Positions 11,814 through 21,420 of a DNA stretch of 64,000 nt are shown in pieces. The notes under the pieces were generated by a model that did not search any database, was not told the origin of the DNA, and was given only the letters and a program-made list of their open reading frames with translations. A program made the position numbers and the translations under genes. Origin of the DNA: Rhizoctonia solani (lineage: Eukaryota > Basidiomycota > Agaricomycetes > Cantharellales > Ceratobasidiaceae); NCBI RefSeq assembly GCF_016906535.1, contig NC_057385.1, positions 682,001-746,000 on the forward strand, given 5' to 3'. The stretch's first letter is position 1. Each line of letters opens with the position of its first letter.

Positions 11814-12964
11814 ATGCCACCCAAAGGCGGAAACGCAAAGAAGGAAAGCGGACGCGCCAAAAAGGCAGAGAACGAGTCGAAGAAGCAAGAAGCTGCCGTA
11901 GCGGCAAAGGTAAGTAAACTCGCATTGTCCCATTCACCTTTGATTACAACTACAAATCGATTCGAATAGGAAAAGAAAGAAGCCGAGGAATGGTCTAAAG
12001 GCGCAAAGAGCAGCAAGGCCGCAGATGACAAGGCTGCGAAGAAAGCCGCCGAGGCAGCTCGTAAAGCCGAAAACGCACGATTGCTGGTATGCCGCGATTG
12101 GGTGTATGCCGCGTACTCGCGTCTGATGAGAGTCTTCGGCAGGCAGAGGAAGAGACTGGTATGGCAGCTGCGAAGAAGGCTGCTCCCAAAGCTGGTAGCA
12201 AGGGCAAGGCCAAACCTCCGCCACCTAAGCCTGCTGGACCTGGAGCGCTTGCTGCTGGCGGAGGTCTTGCGTCCGTACCTGCCGATCCTGTTGAAACAAC
12301 CAGTACGTTGAACTACTCTGAGCTGCCACAACTAAAATACTCATGAGTTCGTTTAATCAGAACCCGAGATCAACGAGCCCGAGTTGGTACAAAGCTTCGC
12401 TGCAACCGGTATCGACGATGCACTTGAATTACTTGAGGTAGTCAATGCCAAGAGCGACAAAGCGAGCGTTGGACAGCAAGCTGCAGGCATTGAGAAACAT
12501 CCAGAAGTATGCATAACTACTCCTGGCGTTGTGGATGTATCCCTAATTGTTTTGTGCGGCAGCGTCGTTTCAAAGCCGCGTTCGAGGCATACCAGGAACG
12601 CGAACTTCCTCGCCTAAAGGAAGAGGTAATCCTTTTACTTGATAGCTTTCATTACCTGTATTTACAACCATTATCTAGCGTCCTGGGCTGCGATTGCAAC
12701 AGTACAAGGCAAGCCTCAGTGTCATATCTTCACGCTCATATACCCACTAACCTTTCTAATTTAGGACCTGATGTACAAGATGTTCCAGAAGTCTCCTGAC
12801 AACCCGTAAGCAAAACTGCTCCCTCCAGCTGGACTGTGTCTCAATCTATGTTATACAGCTTCAACCAAACACTGGTTTCCTACGATGCGACCAAGGAGGA
12901 CAAAGTGGAGGCATTGTCCATGCGCAAGAAAGAGCTGGAAGATCGTCTCCGGGAGTCGGATTAG
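11814..12964 (+). CDS. CCDC124/Lso2-like ribosome-associated coiled-coil protein
   Basis: Relative of human CCDC124 and yeast Lso2, which bind idle 80S ribosomes and help recovery from stress. Eight exons (11814-11909, 11970-12086, 12143-12302, 12361-12506, 12563-12625, 12679-12708, 12765-12805, 12859-12964) give 252 residues. The N-terminus is a highly charged Lys/Ala/Glu helix (MPPKGGNAKKESGRAKKAEN...) that in relatives inserts into the ribosome. An Ala/Pro-rich linker follows, then the conserved C-terminal region HPERRFKAAFEAYQERELPRLKEE, RPGLRLQQYKDLMYKMFQKSPDNPFNQ and EDKVEALSMRKKELEDRL. The intron at 12709-12764 has a GC donor (AAG|GCAAGC), an uncommon but known spliceosomal type, needed to keep the conserved QYKDLMYKMF reading. 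Confidence 0.9.
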
Positions 12965-13468
12965 GTGCTTGTTTGAACGGAATTATTCTAGTGATATCAA
13001 CTAAGCATGGGGAAGGACAGCATGTTCCAAAGTCTTCACAGCTGGGCTCAACTTCGTGCTGGGATCCTCACTTCCACATGTAATTATTGACAAAGGACAC
13101 AAGCGATGATCTGGCTTGTACCAACGATTTACGACTATACCACTTGCCAATTGGAACTTGTGCGAATATTCTACGGCCGCAGTACTGCAATAGTTGGAAA
13201 TTATTAGCACAGATCTGTGTTATGTAAGCAAGGTATATCTCTAACTCCCGCAATCCACGCCAGATCCTACTGTTTGATGGAAGTCGCGTAAGTTAGGCCG
13301 TTGTGACTATCTCCCGCTCTCCATGCTGTTATTTAATTGCTTACCAAGCACAGAAAAGCACAGTATCTAGACATGATCGTGAAGGTACCTTTCCGGTGCC
13401 TGGAGTAGTTGAGTGTATATAACCAGCTCAGTCTGAATCCTCTCCAACCCAATATTCATTAGATCGCA
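12965..13468. other. Intergenic, CCDC124-like to methyltransferase 1
   Basis: About 500 bases with only short open frames. A CT-rich run near 13300-13325 and a GAGTGTATATAA element at about 13410-13422 lie upstream of the methyltransferase ATG and may be its promoter. No RNA gene recognised. Confidence 0.4.
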
Positions 13469-14487
13469 ATGTCTCAGGCAAGCTTTCATTCGCACGCACA
13501 CACTGAAAGCAGCACTGGCTACCACACTCACGGCCATCATGCCCACGGTCACCATGCCACAGGAGGGCTCAAGGAAGCCAACCGTCAGTATTTTGATGGT
13601 TTGGCTCACAGTCACGAGGGCGGTAGGTAGTATCTTCGGACCGCCTTTTGTATGAAACTAAACAGCGCGCACCAGGTTATGAAAATATTCCAATCGCCCA
13701 ACCAATGGCTGATAAGGCCTGCGCTGCAATTCTAGAGGCCTTCTCTTTTGACAAGAGTCAGACCGTCGTAATGGACTTTGCGTGTGGAGTTGGTGGGTTC
13801 TTCGCTAATACAGCGTTTCCCCGACCCCAACCTGGTATTCTAACTCGTCGATAGGCCTAATATCAGAGAGGCTTTCTCCTCATTCAAAAAGCATAATCGG
13901 AGTCGATATCAGCTCCAAGTCGGCTGATTTTTATAACGAACGCGCCGCTAAGCAGGGTGTCCCGCCAGATCAAATGAAGGCCATATGTGTTGACCTTACT
14001 GAGCGTAGTAAAGCTGAAGAGGATGTTTTCGGTGGAATAGAATTTGATGTCATTGTGGTAGGCAACGTCGCACTGTTCACAACTAAGATTACGCTAATCC
14101 CAAACTCGCTCATAAATACTAGTGCAGCGCTGCTTATCATCATTTTGATGATATTAATCAAATGACAAAAGTCTTGGCCTCGTACCTCAAGCCAGGCACT
14201 GGAGTATTGATTGTTATTGATATAAAAGAGTCCCCGGAAGCCGCAAATTCACTCAGCTCGCATAGTAAGTGTCCCATCACAATTCTGTCACTTTACTGCA
14301 AGTTTAATATTCCCTGAAAGGTCACGTTGTCGCTTATACGGGGGGATTTAATGAGGAAATGATTCGTTCCGCCTTTGTTAACGAGGGGGGCTTACAGGAG
14401 TTTTCTTTTAATCCAGCATTTCAGATGAATTGGCATGGTTCTGATGTGGATTTGTTTATCGCAAAGGGTGTCCGCCCTAGCTCCTAG
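13469..14487 (+). CDS. SAM-dependent class I methyltransferase, tandem copy 1
   Basis: Small-molecule-type methyltransferase; substrate unknown. Five exons (13469-13622, 13676-13792, 13855-14057, 14123-14264, 14321-14487) sum to 260 residues. The N-terminal 35 residues are His-rich (HSHAHTES..HTHGHHAHGHH), then KEANRQYFDGLAHSHEGGYE. The SAM-binding fold follows: motif I VVMDFACGVG, an acidic strand end IIGVDISSKSADFYNERA, and motif IV-like FDVIVCSAAYHHFDDI, then LASYLKPGTGVLIVIDI. It ends DVDLFIAKGVRPSS. Intron positions and phases match the second copy 600 bp downstream. Introns here use GT donors, including at 14265 where copy 2 has GC. Metal binding by the His-rich tail is speculation. Confidence 0.85.
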
Positions 14488-15065
14488 ACCGAGGAACAGT
14501 GCGAGTCGCTACTTTACTTGTAAAATAGCAATTCACATTGATATGAACGCTTTGATGTGCAAGATTGTGTGCGCGTGAAAGACTGAAAAGTAAACGTTGC
14601 AAGATGTTCTGGCACCTACTCTTCCCGTGATGTTATCTAAAACACTGGCTTGGAAATTAAATTACAACCAAGTAAATACTCCGGACATTTTCGACCTGGT
14701 ACATAGGGCCATCCAGATATAATTTACCGCAGTTCACCAAAGTCTTGTTATCGTAACTCAGCATCACGCATACATGAGGTAAAATATGTGGTACTCTACT
14801 AACCATGTTGGTTAGGTCGCTAAACCTGCGCATATATATTATATAAGATATATATATATAATTTATGATAGTCCCCCACAAATGTTCCAGTGGTACAAAT
14901 TCGATGCCATTTACGCGTACAAAGCTGGCCGTGGTTTAATTGCCAAATTTGGGACACTTGAATCTTTGAATTTCCTATAAGCCATCCTATTCATAGCGAT
15001 CACCTTATTGGTACTATAGCGCCCGTCAAAGGCATTCACTGCTAACGCATAAGAAAATCATCATC
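14488..15065. other. Intergenic between tandem methyltransferases
   Basis: About 580 bases with no convincing ORF. An alternating AT stretch at about 14833-14866 (ATATATATTATATAAGATATATATATATAAT) is the most AT-rich sequence in the window and could form a hairpin. The rest should contain the copy 1 terminator and copy 2 promoter. Confidence 0.45.
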
Positions 15066-16059
15066 ATGCACCACCACTCTCACTCCCATTCTCACGATAT
15101 TGCTGCAGATTCACATCCAAATGAAGGGGGAGTTAAGGAGGCCAATCGCCAATACTTTGATTCTCAAGCTCATCATCACTCAGGTGGTGAGTGAATTTAA
15201 CAAATCCTTAACTATTGGATGCTTAATTTTCTGGAACATTCAGGATATGAGGCCAGCCCGGCAAGGCAGCTGGCAACCCAGAAGGCCGCCGCTACGATCT
15301 TGGAGGCTGTATCGTTCGATGAAGACAAAACTATAGTAATGGACTACGCGTGTGGGACAGGTATGAGCAAATTCGCAACCTCATTATCGCAACTCTAGAA
15401 GTTACTTTACCCATTATTTTGGCCTTGCTCCTCAGGCTTATTGTCCCAGCAATTGGCACCACATACAAAAACCTTAATCGGGGTTGATATTAGCCCAAAA
15501 TCGGTTGAGTACTATAACGAGCGTGTAGCGAATCAAGGTATTCCACCAGAGGAGATGAGAGCGATATGCACAGAGCTTGTGGAACGTAATACAAGCGATA
15601 CTGACCCATTCGACGGAGTTGAGTTCGATGTGATTGTGGTAAGAGCACCCTTACCCAGCCAACTATTTGATCAACTAAAGATATGGTCCAGTGTACCCAG
15701 GCATATCATCACTTTGATGATATCGATGATGTAACCAAAACCCTGGCCTCGTATCTTAAGCCTGGGACAGGTGTATTAGTTGTGGTTGATATGATTCGTT
15801 CTTCAGAATCTGAAAAGTTGCATAAAGATCATGGCAAGTGTTTTGGCATTTACCGAAAATCTGGATTAAACTCAGCTCTATCCAAATAGGGCACGTGGTC
15901 GTTTACAAGGGAGGCTTTGAAGAAGAATCCATAAGATCGGCCTTTGTTGATGCAGCAGGGCTTCAAAATTATTCATTCAAACCCGCATTTCAGATGAGAT
16001 GGCAGGAGAGAAAAGTGGATTTATTTATCGCAACAGGTGTTCGTGGCGTCGGCATATGA
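15066..16059 (+). CDS. SAM-dependent class I methyltransferase, tandem copy 2
   Basis: Paralogue of the gene upstream with the same five-exon structure (15066-15186, 15244-15360, 15436-15638, 15692-15833, 15890-16059; 250 residues). N-terminus MHHHSHSHSHDIAADSHPNE, then KEANRQYFDSQAHHHSGGYE. Motif I is IVMDYACGTG, followed by LIGVDISPKSVEYYNERV, FDVIVCTQAYHHFDDIDD and LASYLKPGTGVLVVVDMIRS, ending KVDLFIATGVRGVGI. Intron 4 (15834-15889) starts with GC (CATG|GCAAGT), needed for the DHG-HVVVYKGGF junction. The same intron and donor survive in a decayed copy at about 21.0-21.3 kb. Local gene amplification is evident; substrate unknown. Confidence 0.85.
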
Positions 16060-16130
16060 TTCTAAAGTCTTGGAGCGCAGATATGACAATTTTCACGAGT
16101 TTTATTGAGTTTGGAAGATAGTACAAGTGA

Positions 16131-17261
16131 TTATTTGGTACAACACGGCTGGTCTGTGCAATTATAGTGTACTGTCCAGAAAATATTAGAATACGTGGCT
16201 TGCAGCTTATTCAGGTCGCAGAGAACCTGTGCCGCGGAGGGTCTCATACTCTTATCCACCCAGCATCCAGTTGCAATTTGGCCAACGCCTTGTGATATAG
16301 GATCTAAGGGGAAATGTCTGAGTTCGGCCGGCTTGACTCCCTTCAAGCGCATTTTAACCCAGTGAAGCCATTGGACACAACTGTTACCGTTTTCATCCAG
16401 CTCATACGGGCCATGCCCTGTTTGTACCTGACAATGGGTTCAGTCGGGATCGCCAGGCTTGGGATAGCATACTTTCCTCAAGTAATATGCAACCTAATGC
16501 CCAGATATCAGATTCTTGGCTAGTAGCACACGTCAGGTGAACTTCTGGGCTCAAGTAACGCTGAGTAACGATTGAATCAAATGCATCCGGAGGGCCTGCG
16601 ATACACGGAGGAGTTTCACAATGAGTGATGTATGCGGAGCCAAAATCGCATATCATTGGCCTGCCCTCGTCGTCAACCAGTACGTTCACCTTTTTTTCAA
16701 TACAATCGAATGATATGATTTCAGTTTGGGCTTTTGTGAAGTACTTGTTTCTTACATCTTTTAAGTCTCCATGGACAATGCCTTGTTGATGAATATGCGA
16801 TACCCCCGCTGCTACACCGCAAAGCTATGCTCGGAAGTGAACACTTGTGCCGCTTGATAATTGGTATACCGCAGTACTTACCAGCTCTAACTTCGCTCTA
16901 GCATCTGGTTTGCTTAGGGAAATGTACTGGAACAGTGTCAGAATATGCGTAAAACATTAACCTCAGATAATAAGGGCTAGTTTTACCTTCTTCAAGTCAC
17001 CGTTGCTGTGGTAATCCGATAAAGTCGATCTAGGTAGATATTTCTCGGGTGTAGGATTCAATAACACCGTTCCCAAAAGTGAGAGTACATGTTGGCCCCA
17101 AAGCTCCCGCCAAACAACTATCTCCCTTTCCAGATCCTGTTCGGTCTGTTCAGCAGAACTTGATTTATTAAAGCATGCTGGTACTCGAGGGAAATATATG
17201 CATGACATACCTGACCTACTCCGCTCCCATCATCTCTGCTACGCAGGCGTTTGATCACGAT
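16131..17261 (-). CDS. Protein kinase (Tyr-kinase-like fold), 5' end unresolved
   Basis: Reads on the minus strand as short exons. Recognisable elements in order: the Lys strand IVIKRLRSRDDGSG, helix C region DLEREIVVWRELWGQHVLSLLG, LPRSTLSDYHSNGDLKK, catalytic loop GIVHGDLKDVNVLVDDEGRP, ICDFGSAYI, activation-segment end TQRYLSPEVHL, SDIWALGCILLE, and a C-lobe WVDKSMRPSAAQVLCDL. Lys, HxD, Asn and DFG are all present, so it should be an active kinase, unlike its plus-strand neighbour. No exon with a glycine-rich loop was found upstream of 17261: either the 5' end is missing or an exon was not resolved. The junction after GCILLE is also unclear (phase mismatch), so truncation or decay is possible. 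Confidence 0.65.
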
Positions 17262-17743
17262 CTGTTTGCCATTATGTTACGGATTTATGTCAGTTAGTAC
17301 AAATCTGGGCAGTTCACAAGTACCTTTTTATTTTCGGGGCATAATGTGGCGCTTTTGATTAAATTAAAAATTAAGGGATACGGATAAGAAGCGGTTGAAT
17401 CAACTAAACTTTAGGATAAGAGTTGCATGCCTCCCCGACATCAACGAACTACCCGTCATGTCCAGGTCTGTTTCATGTTTGGTCTCTTGGTTTTTGAAAT
17501 CTTCGTAATTGGACCTGTGGGTGCACATCTTCCACTAACTATCGAATTGAATGGATGAGCAGACCAGATGGGTAGAATGCCAAATACTCGCCTGCAGGCG
17601 GTCGTATGTGATTAGATAGACGCCGTAGATGACATAAACACACGGTAGCCATTACTAAGTTCCAGCGGCTGACACACCAGCACCAGCCTATATATTGATC
17701 ATTGGCGAATAAAGAGCTCCAAGACGTATGTTATATCACCTCC
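17262..17743. other. Intergenic between divergent kinase genes
   Basis: About 480 bases between the minus-strand kinase and the plus-strand double-kinase gene. It may hide the missing first exon of the former, but no glycine-rich loop could be read in any minus frame. CACACCAGCACCAGCC at about 17671-17690 precedes a TATATATTGATC element. Confidence 0.35.
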
Positions 17744-20704
17744 ATGTCTCACAATAATTACAACCTAGGAGACGACTCAGAAGGAACTTTCTCGAGCCAA
17801 GCTCACACCTTCAATCTGCCACCGCGAATCAACACCGCCAGCGCTCAACTCGGTCCCGCCAGTGCTAGAGGAGGGGATGTATTGTCAGATGTATCGGAAG
17901 ATTCGGGATGGAGCGACTTATGCAAAGGATCAGCGGCAACTTTATACCTGTGGGTAGAAGGAGGACTGCACCATTTCAGGCTTATATATTTCGGAGTCCA
18001 CTAGATCTCGAACAGATGGTTCGGAACAAGCCCGGGTAATTATCACGGTAGCCGTGCATAGGATAATACCCTAAACCTCTTAGACATACAGGTTGTCAAG
18101 AAACTTATGAGGGTTGATCCTCAGTACTTTGAGAACAATGGTGACGGAAGGGTAAGCAATTGCAATTGCAAGGGATGATTATGCATTTCAATTCTATGGA
18201 ATGGTTTATTCTATTTCCGGTCTCCTCCAATAGGATAAAAGAGAATTGCTAGATAATTTGCGCGAGGTAACGCACCTTTCGCAGGGTCACATCATTTCCC
18301 GCTTACAGTAAATGACTTTTAGGAATTCGATGCCAAATTTAGTTCGTGGTCCTTGCTACAGGACCATCGAATAGCTTCAGTATTCTCTGTCGATTCCAGG
18401 ACTTTAACTTTCCATCAAGATTTTTACCCACGCGGAGACCTGCGTCGGGTAGGTCATAGTTGTTTCCACCAGACTCGGAACTAACATATGTTTGATGAAT
18501 CGTTGATCCAAGTTTTGTCAACAAGGCCTATCTGGTACAATGTGCAGGGGTGTGGTGAGCTCCCTTCACAACTTAAACAAACATTAACATTAACATTAAC
18601 ATTTTCGTAGTTTCGAGATATCCTTGCAGGAGTCTTGTATTTACACACTCAAATGCCTCCAATTGTTCACGGATGCATCAATCCGGTGGGTAAAACTTAT
18701 AAACCTTGCGAACGTATTTACAAAGATGTATGCATTCAAGGGGAAAATTTACATGACGTATGACAATCGAGCTAAAATAGGAGAATTCAGTCTCTCGCAG
18801 CTGGCCCAAAACTTTTCGCACCTCACACCATCTGTTTCAGTTGATTGGATGCTGAGGTGGATGAGCCCAGAATACGTGAACAATGAATCGATTCCTACAA
18901 CACAGTCAGATGTGTGGTCACTTGGGTGCACCTTTTTTGAAGTAGGCTCATTTTGCTTTGTTCTAATCACATTGACTGAGACCTAAGTGTTTTCTCGAAC
19001 TAACAAGGTGATCACCGGTTGTTTACCATATCACAAACACAAGTCTCACGTTCGTATTCTCGAGCTACTCCTGTCCGGAGTGGATCCGAATCTTAATGAA
19101 GACATACCAACAGTTATATCAGTCATCGACCTACGGACTGCTCAGCTCGCATGGCAACTTATCAAAAAATGCTGGAGGCCAACTGAAGAGCGACCTGTTG
19201 CAAAACAGCTCCTTCAGGAGCTGGACTCGCTATTGAACAATTCGAGACCTCTCGGACCGGCATCTTTGGAGACGAAACTCGTTTCAGCCGTAGAGGGCCC
19301 GTCTCTCCGTGGGGGCTGCGATAAAATAATCAGTCCAAGGATGGTGGGCCAGGATATGGTTTTAATACCCGATCACAGTATTGATTGATTACATTTTAGA
19401 TGGTAGATGAAGTTCTGCGTCAACTTCACAGTCATGGATGCAAAAGCATGTCGCCCTACGTAAACAGATCGATGTCTGGCGATAATCCGGTGGCGTGTGG
19501 TGGTTTTGGAGATATCTATCGCGGAGTACTCAATAATGGGGCAGAGGTTAGCCTGAAGTGTGTGAGGCTGGAGGTCAATTTAGACGACGGTGGGCAAAGG
19601 AAGATCAAGGTATACATGCTGTTTTATCTTTAGTTCGTTTGGCTGTCATTTCTACAACTTATGCTAGGATGCTGCGCACGAGCTATACATTTGGTCGAAG
19701 TGTAAGCATCCGAATGTTCTGGAATTAATGGGGGTGACAGAGCACTACGGCTACCTCGCGATGGTTTCTCCATGGATGGAGAATGGCGACCTAACCCAGT
19801 TTCTAGCTGAACACCCCGATGTCGACCGGTACAACCTGGTAAGCAAAACGCCGCATGTGTATAGTCTGAAATCGATTGTTGCATGATAGTGTGGGCAAAT
19901 AGCTGATGGAGTTGCGTATCTGCATCAAGAAAATGTGGTATGTATACTACCGCCACTAAGAAAGCGTATCACGCATAACACCTTTTTACTTAGGCCCATG
20001 GAGACATAAGAGGGGTAAGTATGTTTGGGTGTTTTACTTGTTTGGCACTCATACTGGTCATACCAGGTAAACGTCCTGATATCAAAGGACCATACACCCA
20101 AGATAACAGGTTTTGTTGCACATCGAATCGATCGCACCTCCAAGTTTACCGAGACCAGTGGTTCTCAAACCATGTCGATTCGTTGGATGGTGAGATCTCG
20201 CGAACCAACCACAATATGCTGCAACCAACTAGCTGCATTTAGGCTCCTGAAGTTATAGGTGACATCACCGAAAAGAGCACACCTGAGGGAGATATCTTTT
20301 CGCTTGGAAGCGTGAGCGCACTATCAGCTACATGATTGAGATTCTGATAGTAAACTTTATTTAGACGATTCTGGTATGCATCAGAGCAACCAGATCACAT
20401 GACATCACTAACTGGGTGTACAGGAGGTGTTTACAGGAAACGTGCCTTTTCCTGGTGTAAGTACCCCTACCGTGATCATGAAGCTTTTGGCAGGAGGACA
20501 TCCCGCCAGACCGGAAGAGCATATACCGACTGGCGATGACAGGGCAGACCTGTTGTGGTCGCTTCTGTCTGATTGCTGGGCATTTAAACCAGAGGATAGG
20601 CCAACTGTGGATAATATAAAGTGCAGAGTCAGTACATGTAATTGTTGTTACTTTAGGATAATGTCTGATGTGTTTTGCAGATGAGAATTATCGGGTCGAT
20701 GTAA
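17744..20704 (+). CDS. Tandem kinase-like protein: pseudokinase plus degenerate kinase domain
   Basis: Many-exon gene with two successive kinase folds. Domain 1 (about 17.9-19.25 kb) has VVKKLMRV (VAIK Lys kept), but the catalytic loop is PPIVHGCINP, so the HRD Asp is Cys, and DFG reads EFS in RAKIGEFSLSQ; WMSPEYV and SDVWSLGC follow. Domain 2 (about 19.5-20.6 kb) has glycine loop ACGGFGDIYRG, SLKCVRL, HGDIRGVNVLIS (Asp and Asn kept), but DFG reads GFV in PKITGFVAHR; then IRWMAPEV, GDIFSLGS and a C-lobe ending FKPEDRP. Joining the two relies on a 56-nt intron (donor after ATG at 19342-19344, acceptor before 19400) giving ISPRM-MVDEVLRQL. Without it they are two adjacent genes. The N-terminal exon needs one extra base near 17918 to stay open (see findings). 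Likely a signalling scaffold rather than an efficient kinase. Confidence 0.6.
18580..18603. repeat. Hexanucleotide repeat (AACATT)4
   Basis: Four perfect tandem AACATT units inside an intron of the double-kinase gene, shortly before the exon encoding FRDILAGVLYLHTQ. Confidence 0.9.
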
Positions 20705-21035
20705 TTAATGAGGGCCACATGTTTGGCTCATTTGTTTACATGACTACATGGGTCAACAAGACGGGATTCATCGGATTGTTCAAGAGTATGATGTTTGACT
20801 GTTTAGAGAGCAGCAAAGATGAATGACATATTACCTCAGCACGAGGGTCATGTTGAAATGCAAAAGTTATCTTTAGAGCAGAATTTTATATTAGCCACAA
20901 GTAATGACTAAGTATGAGTGAGAATAGTGGAGGTTGAGGGTCGAAACGTCCATTTGACATACCCCACTGAACTTATTGAGCCATGCTTCGTTTAGTTGAC
21001 GCATACTGCTGCGTATACACCTTCTGACTCAACTC
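20705..21035. other. Intergenic between double-kinase gene and methyltransferase relic
   Basis: About 330 bases with no convincing ORF. Faint resemblance to the methyltransferase exon 4 sequence (GTTTAGTTGACGCATAC... against GTATTAGTTGTGGTTGATATG) at the right end suggests the relic may reach a little further left than annotated. Confidence 0.35.
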
Positions 21036-21315
21036 TCCCTTCTTCTGAATTCAGAAGGTTGCGCAAAGATCATGGCAGGTTTTTTGGCGTTTAGCGAAAA
21101 CACAGATTAAACTCAGCTCTATCCAAATAGGGCATGTTGTCGTTTACAAGGGAGGCTTTGAAGAAGAATCGATAAGATCATCCTTTGTTAAAGCAGCAGG
21201 GCTTTAGAACTATTCGTTCAAGTCGGCATTTCAGATGGGATGGGAAGAGATTTTATCCGGTACTATATTTATTGTAATGAGTGCTTGTGGCGTTGCATGA
21301 TTCCAAAGAATTGGT
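21036..21315 (+). pseudogene. Decayed 3' fragment of the tandem methyltransferase
   Basis: Aligns by eye with about 15810-16075 of methyltransferase copy 2, including the intron. The intron segment ATTAAACTCAGCTCTATCCA is identical, and CATGGCAGG keeps the GC donor context. The coding part reads through GHVVVYKGGFEEESIRS, then hits an in-frame stop where CTTCAA became CTTTAG, and the end is scrambled relative to DLFIATGVR. Similarity continues just past the old stop (TGATTCCAAAGAATTGG). Retention of the intron means DNA-level duplication, not retroposition. A perfect 16-bp palindrome CTTCTGAATTCAGAAG (21042-21057) lies near the left edge, in sequence corresponding to CTTCAGAATCTGAAAAG of the parent. 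Confidence 0.85.
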
Positions 21316-21420
21316 AAGTAGTCATCACGACTTGCATGTGCCTAGCACCGTCTCTACGTAATCGGCCATTAGGCTGTAGAGGACAGTTAACTAAGCTGAG
21401 AAGCATTTTGTGAAGCTCTC

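Noticed and set aside
14833..14866. AT-rich repeat as a replication origin
   Set aside because: Low-complexity AT sequence alone is not evidence for an origin; no further supporting element seen.
18580..18603. (AACATT)4 considered as an interstitial telomere-like repeat
   Set aside because: The unit is not the fungal TTAGGG telomere repeat, only four copies exist, and it lies inside an intron.
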